Assembly: GCA_944388075.1 (NCBI GenBank)
Contig: CALXHI010000037.1
Location: 17,363-81,362 of the forward strand
Length of the DNA stretch: 64,000 bases
Direction: 5' to 3'
DNA from: an uncultured Clostridia bacterium
Lineage (GTDB): Bacteria > Bacillota > Clostridia > Oscillospirales > Ruminococcaceae
A program made the translations under genes and the position numbers. This document shows, in pieces, positions 61,561-64,000 of the stretch. The notes below the pieces were generated by a model, which was not told where the DNA came from, ran no database searches, and saw only the letters and a program-made list of their open reading frames with translations. Numbering within the stretch: position 1 is the stretch's first letter; each line of letters begins with the position of its first letter.

Positions 61561-62436
61561 ATGGCTGACTATATCATCGCTACGGCATCCACTGCGGACT
61601 TGCCGGACACCTATCTCACTGCACACAAAATCCCCGTCATTCGCTATACCTATACCGTCGGTATGAACGTGGTCGAGGACGACTGCAAGGAATCTTCCCG
61701 TGAGAAAGCGTATGCCGATATGCGTAGCGGCACGGTCTATGCTACCTCCATGATCAATTCCGCTGTCTATTACCAATTCTTCCGCAAGCTGCTCGAAACC
61801 GGCAAGCATGTCATTTATTTGGATATGTCCAAGGAAATGTCCAGTTCGTATGTGGCTGCCCAAGAAGCGGCAGAGCAAGCCCGAGAAGAATTCCCAAACC
61901 AAACGCTCTACTGCATGGATACACTCTGTATCTCCGGTGGTCTGGGGCTGCTGGTCGAGGAAATGGTCAAGCGTATGGAGGACGGTATGTCCTTTGACGA
62001 TGTCATCGCATGGGGCGAGGAAAACAAGCTTCGCATCATGCACCGTTTTACGGTCGATGACTTACACTACTTGAAACGAGGCGGGCGTGTTTCCAACGCT
62101 TCGGCATTGGTCGGTTCGATGCTGTCCATCAAGCCGGTACTCTATGTGCCGGACGACGGCAAGCTGACCGTCAGTGCCAAGGTGCGTGGCAGAAAAGCAG
62201 CATTGCAAGGCATTTGGGAGGGCATCAAGCGTGACATGATCGCACCGGACGGTCAGACTGTGCATATTCTGCATGCGGATTGTCTTGACGACGCACAATG
62301 GCTGAAAGACCAACTGCTGGTCGCCTATCCGTCGATCGGTACGGTCGTCATCAGCAGCCTTGGCATCATCATCGGCGCCCACTGCGGACCGGGACTCTTG
62401 ACCGTGTTCTACTTTGGTGATCAGCGCAAACCCTAA
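61561..62436 (+). CDS. DegV-family fatty-acid-binding protein
   Basis: 291 residues. DegV family blocks: IIATASTADLPDTYL near 5-18, SMINSAVYYQFF near 61, LDMSKEMSSSY near 85, HYLKRGGRVSNASALVGSMLSIKPVL near 165-190 and AHCGPGLLTVFY at the end. These proteins bind fatty acids and support the FakA kinase in phospholipid synthesis. AAAGGAG precedes the ATG. It is followed by a strong terminator. Confidence 0.93.
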   Translation: MADYIIATASTADLPDTYLTAHKIPVIRYTYTVGMNVVEDDCKESSREKAYADMRSGTVYATSMINSAVYYQFFRKLLETGKHVIYLDMSKEMSSSYVAAQEAAEQAREEFPNQTLYCMDTLCISGGLGLLVEEMVKRMEDGMSFDDVIAWGEENKLRIMHRFTVDDLHYLKRGGRVSNASALVGSMLSIKPVLYVPDDGKLTVSAKVRGRKAALQGIWEGIKRDMIAPDGQTVHILHADCLDDAQWLKDQLLVAYPSIGTVVISSLGIIIGAHCGPGLLTVFYFGDQRKP

Positions 62437-62447
62437 TCATATTCCAA

Positions 62448-62490
62448 AACACATCCCTTTCGACGCCGGGTCGAAAGGGATGTTTATTTT
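62448..62490 (+). terminator. Terminator after degV-like gene
   Basis: CATCCCTTTCGAC / GTCGAAAGGGATG perfect 13-bp stem with a 5-base loop followed by TTTATTTT. Marks the right end of the chromosomal-type block. Confidence 0.93.
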
Positions 62491-62536
62491 ATTGTTTTAT
62501 TTTTGATACATCTGCGACCGGATCGCGGAAAAGGAC

Positions 62537-62566
62537 TTGACAGTACCGCATGAATTGTGTTATAAT
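62537..62566 (+). promoter_or_regulatory. Promoter with no assigned gene
   Basis: TTGACA (62537-62542), 18-bp spacer, TATAAT (62561-62566). No gene starts within the next 100 bp. Confidence 0.7.
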
Positions 62567-62666
62567 TGTTTCATGGGGAATGACATGAAATGTGTTATGG
62601 TATGCCGTAAAATATAGAGAATATTCCTATGCAGCAAAAAAATCTTTAGAATTTGTACAAATAGAC

Positions 62667-62695
62667 TTGACAAAACTCCAAATATGTGATATAAT
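62667..62695 (+). promoter_or_regulatory. Second orphan promoter
   Basis: TTGACA (62667-62672), 17-bp spacer, TATAAT (62690-62695), perfect hexamers. What it transcribes is unknown; an untranslated RNA or a long leader to tnpV is possible. Confidence 0.75.
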
Positions 62696-63184
62696 AAAAA
62701 ACAAAAAGAATCATGCAAAAGAGCATAGGACATGAACCTAAAGGTGTCGGTTACAGAAGCTCACTGGCAAGCCTACAGAGTATCCGAGCCGAGTATGCTT
62801 TGAGTAATTCGCAAAACATATTATTTCTGTTAAAAAGAATCTGCTTTATATATAAACAAAGCGGCCCTATTGCCCGTTTATCCGCAATTATACTGACTAA
62901 AAAGGGGTTTCACGAAAAATCAAAATTTGAACATCAGTAAATTATGACCTCTCAACAGATGTTACAGTGTTTTAATAAAATCCTCCAAAAGCCTTGAAAA
63001 TAAAGGATTTATCGCAATGTGTTCGCCTTATCTCTTTATACGGTTACATACAAGTTTATTCTTTCCCTCTTTGCTCATAAGGGCAAATACAAGGGCAAGA
63101 AAATCTCATAACAAGATATAACAGAGTGTGGCAATTGGAGAACTGTGATGTATGTGCGAATATATTATAACGGAGGATTTTTCA

Positions 63185-63562
63185 ATGGACAAGTATATTT
63201 GCGATTATAAAAATGGTCTGTGGTATGAACTGCAAGGAGATTATTATATTCCTTGTCTTATCTTACCAACCGAAAAAGAACAGCCTATCGGTTTGTGGGG
63301 ACAGCGGCATTTGCACTATCTGAAAGAATATCACAGGCTTACATATACCAATTTGCTCACAAGCGGAAGGCTGAACGAATACCTTGCCGAGATAGACAAA
63401 CAGGCAAAGGATATGTTCCTTCGGTTGATAAAACAGATGTCGGAGCGTGAGGGCGTAACCGAGCAACTAAAGACAGAAAATCAAATGGAGTGGGTTGGCA
63501 GGATGAATAATATTCGCAGTAGAGCGGTGGAGATTGTAAATGCAGAACTGATTTACAGTTAA
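63185..63562 (+). CDS. tnpV: TnpV-like transposon-associated protein
   Basis: 125 residues. The conserved core GLWGQRHLHYLKEYHRLTYTNLLTSGRLNEYLAEIDKQAKDM (45-86) and the C-terminal MEWVGRMNNIRSRAVEIV match the TnpV family encoded by Tn4451-like elements of Clostridia. Its function there is not known. GGAGG precedes the ATG at 63185. Codon and base use (AT-rich) differ from the genes to the left, which suggests transfer. Confidence 0.82.
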   Translation: MDKYICDYKNGLWYELQGDYYIPCLILPTEKEQPIGLWGQRHLHYLKEYHRLTYTNLLTSGRLNEYLAEIDKQAKDMFLRLIKQMSEREGVTEQLKTENQMEWVGRMNNIRSRAVEIVNAELIYS

Positions 63563-63569
63563 GCCGGAG

Positions 63570-63602
63570 CGGCGGCGAGGAAAACCTTGCCGCCGTTTTT
63601 AT
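63570..63602 (+). terminator. Terminator after tnpV
   Basis: CGGCGGCGAGG / CCTTGCCGCCG stem with an AAAA loop followed by TTTTTAT; notably GC-rich inside AT-rich surroundings. Confidence 0.9.
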
Positions 63603-63632
63603 GTATATGACCGAAAAATCAAAGATTTATGG

Positions 63633-63638
63633 TATAAT
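63633..63638 (+). promoter_or_regulatory. Extended -10 promoter of the sigma-factor-like gene
   Basis: TGGTATAAT (extended -10; hexamer 63633-63638), about 90 bp before the start codon. Confidence 0.6.
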
Positions 63639-63728
63639 TCTAAAAGGGTTATTTTTTAAGACCATCGCCTCAAAAAACGTACTTAATAGGTGAAAGCGCT
63701 TTTAGGTCAAATGAGGGAGGTGAACAAC

Positions 63729-64000
63729 ATGGATGATCTGAGAATCATAGAACTCTACTTTAATAGAGATGAACAGGCGATCAAGGAGACGGATACAAAG
63801 TACGGAAAACTCTGCCACAGTATTGCCTATAACATTCTAAATAATCACGAAGATTCTGAGGAATGCGTTAATGATACTTATGTGAGTGTGTGGAACACCA
63901 TTCCGCCTACAAGACCGCACAATTTCATGTCCTTTATCTGCAAGATTGCACGAAATCTCTCTTTGAAGCGACTGGAGTTTATGAAGCGAAAGAAACGGTC
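63729..64000 (+). CDS. Sigma-70-family (ECF-like) RNA polymerase sigma factor, C-terminus cut by window edge
   Basis: 90 visible codons. Starts MDDLRIIELYFNRDEQAI, then region 2-type sequence: YGKLCHSIAYNIL and DSEECVNDTYVSVWNTIPP, with FICKIARNLSLKRLEFMKRKK. GGGAGG precedes the ATG. Only region 2 is seen; whether it has region 4 (full ECF factor) is outside the window. Such genes occur in mobile elements of Clostridia beside tnpV-like genes. Confidence 0.8.
   Translation, partial: MDDLRIIELYFNRDEQAIKETDTKYGKLCHSIAYNILNNHEDSEECVNDTYVSVWNTIPPTRPHNFMSFICKIARNLSLKRLEFMKRKKR

Larger units (their letters stand above)
62491..63184. other. AT-rich region without a convincing gene, probable mobile-element edge
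   Basis: About 690 bases. Base composition changes to AT-rich here. It contains two strong plus-strand promoters (listed next) but only one doubtful 75-codon frame (62713-62940) without a good ribosome-binding site. No inverted repeat ends, integrase fragment or tRNA-type attachment site was identified. Confidence 0.6.

Noticed and set aside
59770..62043. 757-codon minus-strand frame opposite trpB2 and degV
   Set aside because: Shadow of two real genes and the T-box; translation is low-complexity Cys/His-rich without domains.
62713..62940. 75-codon frame after the second orphan promoter
   Set aside because: No ribosome-binding site, no recognisable family, ends in AT-rich sequence; kept only as part of the unassigned region.

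Overview
The window looks like a chromosomal segment of a Gram-positive Clostridia member, most likely an Oscillospiraceae/Ruminococcaceae species. The evidence is Firmicutes-type gene order (rplS-lepB-rbgA-rnhB-yraN; clpP-clpX-lon-engB), strong AAGGAGG ribosome-binding sites, TTGACA-N17-TATAAT promoters, a T-box leader, BofA and Spo0A-type sporulation proteins, and a decayed dockerin of the kind found in ruminococcal cellulosomes. A relative of Ruminococcus flavefaciens/champanellensis would fit, but the species is inference. Most of the window has moderately high GC. The last 1.5 kb is visibly AT-rich and carries a transposon-type gene.

Positions 1-13.0 kb, read on the minus strand, form a housekeeping block: rplS (L19) with an upstream leader, two tandem signal peptidases, rbgA, rnhB, yraN, threonine synthase, a metallophosphoesterase, then trigger factor, clpP, clpX, lon and engB (cut by the window edge). 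A DUF6125-like gene and tRNA-Val(CAC) follow. From 13.8 to 20.7 kb, also minus, lies a Dlt-like envelope-acylation operon (adenylation enzyme, carrier protein, MBOAT, SGNH/DltD-like protein). A lipoprotein, a U32-like protein and a leucine-rich-repeat protein sit downstream of it. A 171-bp MITE-like element separates it from an Asp/Glu racemase and a membrane transglutaminase.

Positions 23.4-36.2 kb are mainly signalling and transport: an OmpR-type two-component pair, glyQS, an ArsR regulator with a nitroreductase, an ABC-2 exporter divergent from a NarL-type two-component pair (with repeated TGTCAT half-sites between them), and two lipoproteins. Positions 36.2-38.6 kb (minus) hold a small membrane protein, an MnmM-like methyltransferase, a phosphoesterase and rsmE. 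Positions 39.0-50.4 kb (plus) form a long run: alaS, GNAT, HIT, comEC, holA, rnmV, a degenerate MBOAT-like membrane protein, an amidohydrolase and an ABC-F ATPase.

Positions 50.4-62.5 kb are mixed. They hold a dockerin relic, a PAP2 phosphatase, bofA with three small proteins, a YfcE-like phosphodiesterase, a Spo0A-like regulator whose receiver domain has lost its acidic and phosphoacceptor residues, a second copy of the MITE-like element exactly between two convergent stop codons, an AI-2E-family membrane protein, and a three-gene peptidoglycan-binding/SpoIID-like cluster. A CPBP protease, a T-box-controlled standalone trpB2, a small membrane protein and a DegV protein complete the region. 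After about 62.5 kb the sequence becomes AT-rich, with two strong promoters but no convincing gene, then tnpV and the start of a sigma-70-like factor: probably the edge of a mobile element running off the window.

The most interesting single item is the phosphorylation-incompetent Spo0A-like protein at 53,767-54,576. No CRISPR array or rRNA gene was seen. All assignments are by reading motifs; no database search was run.
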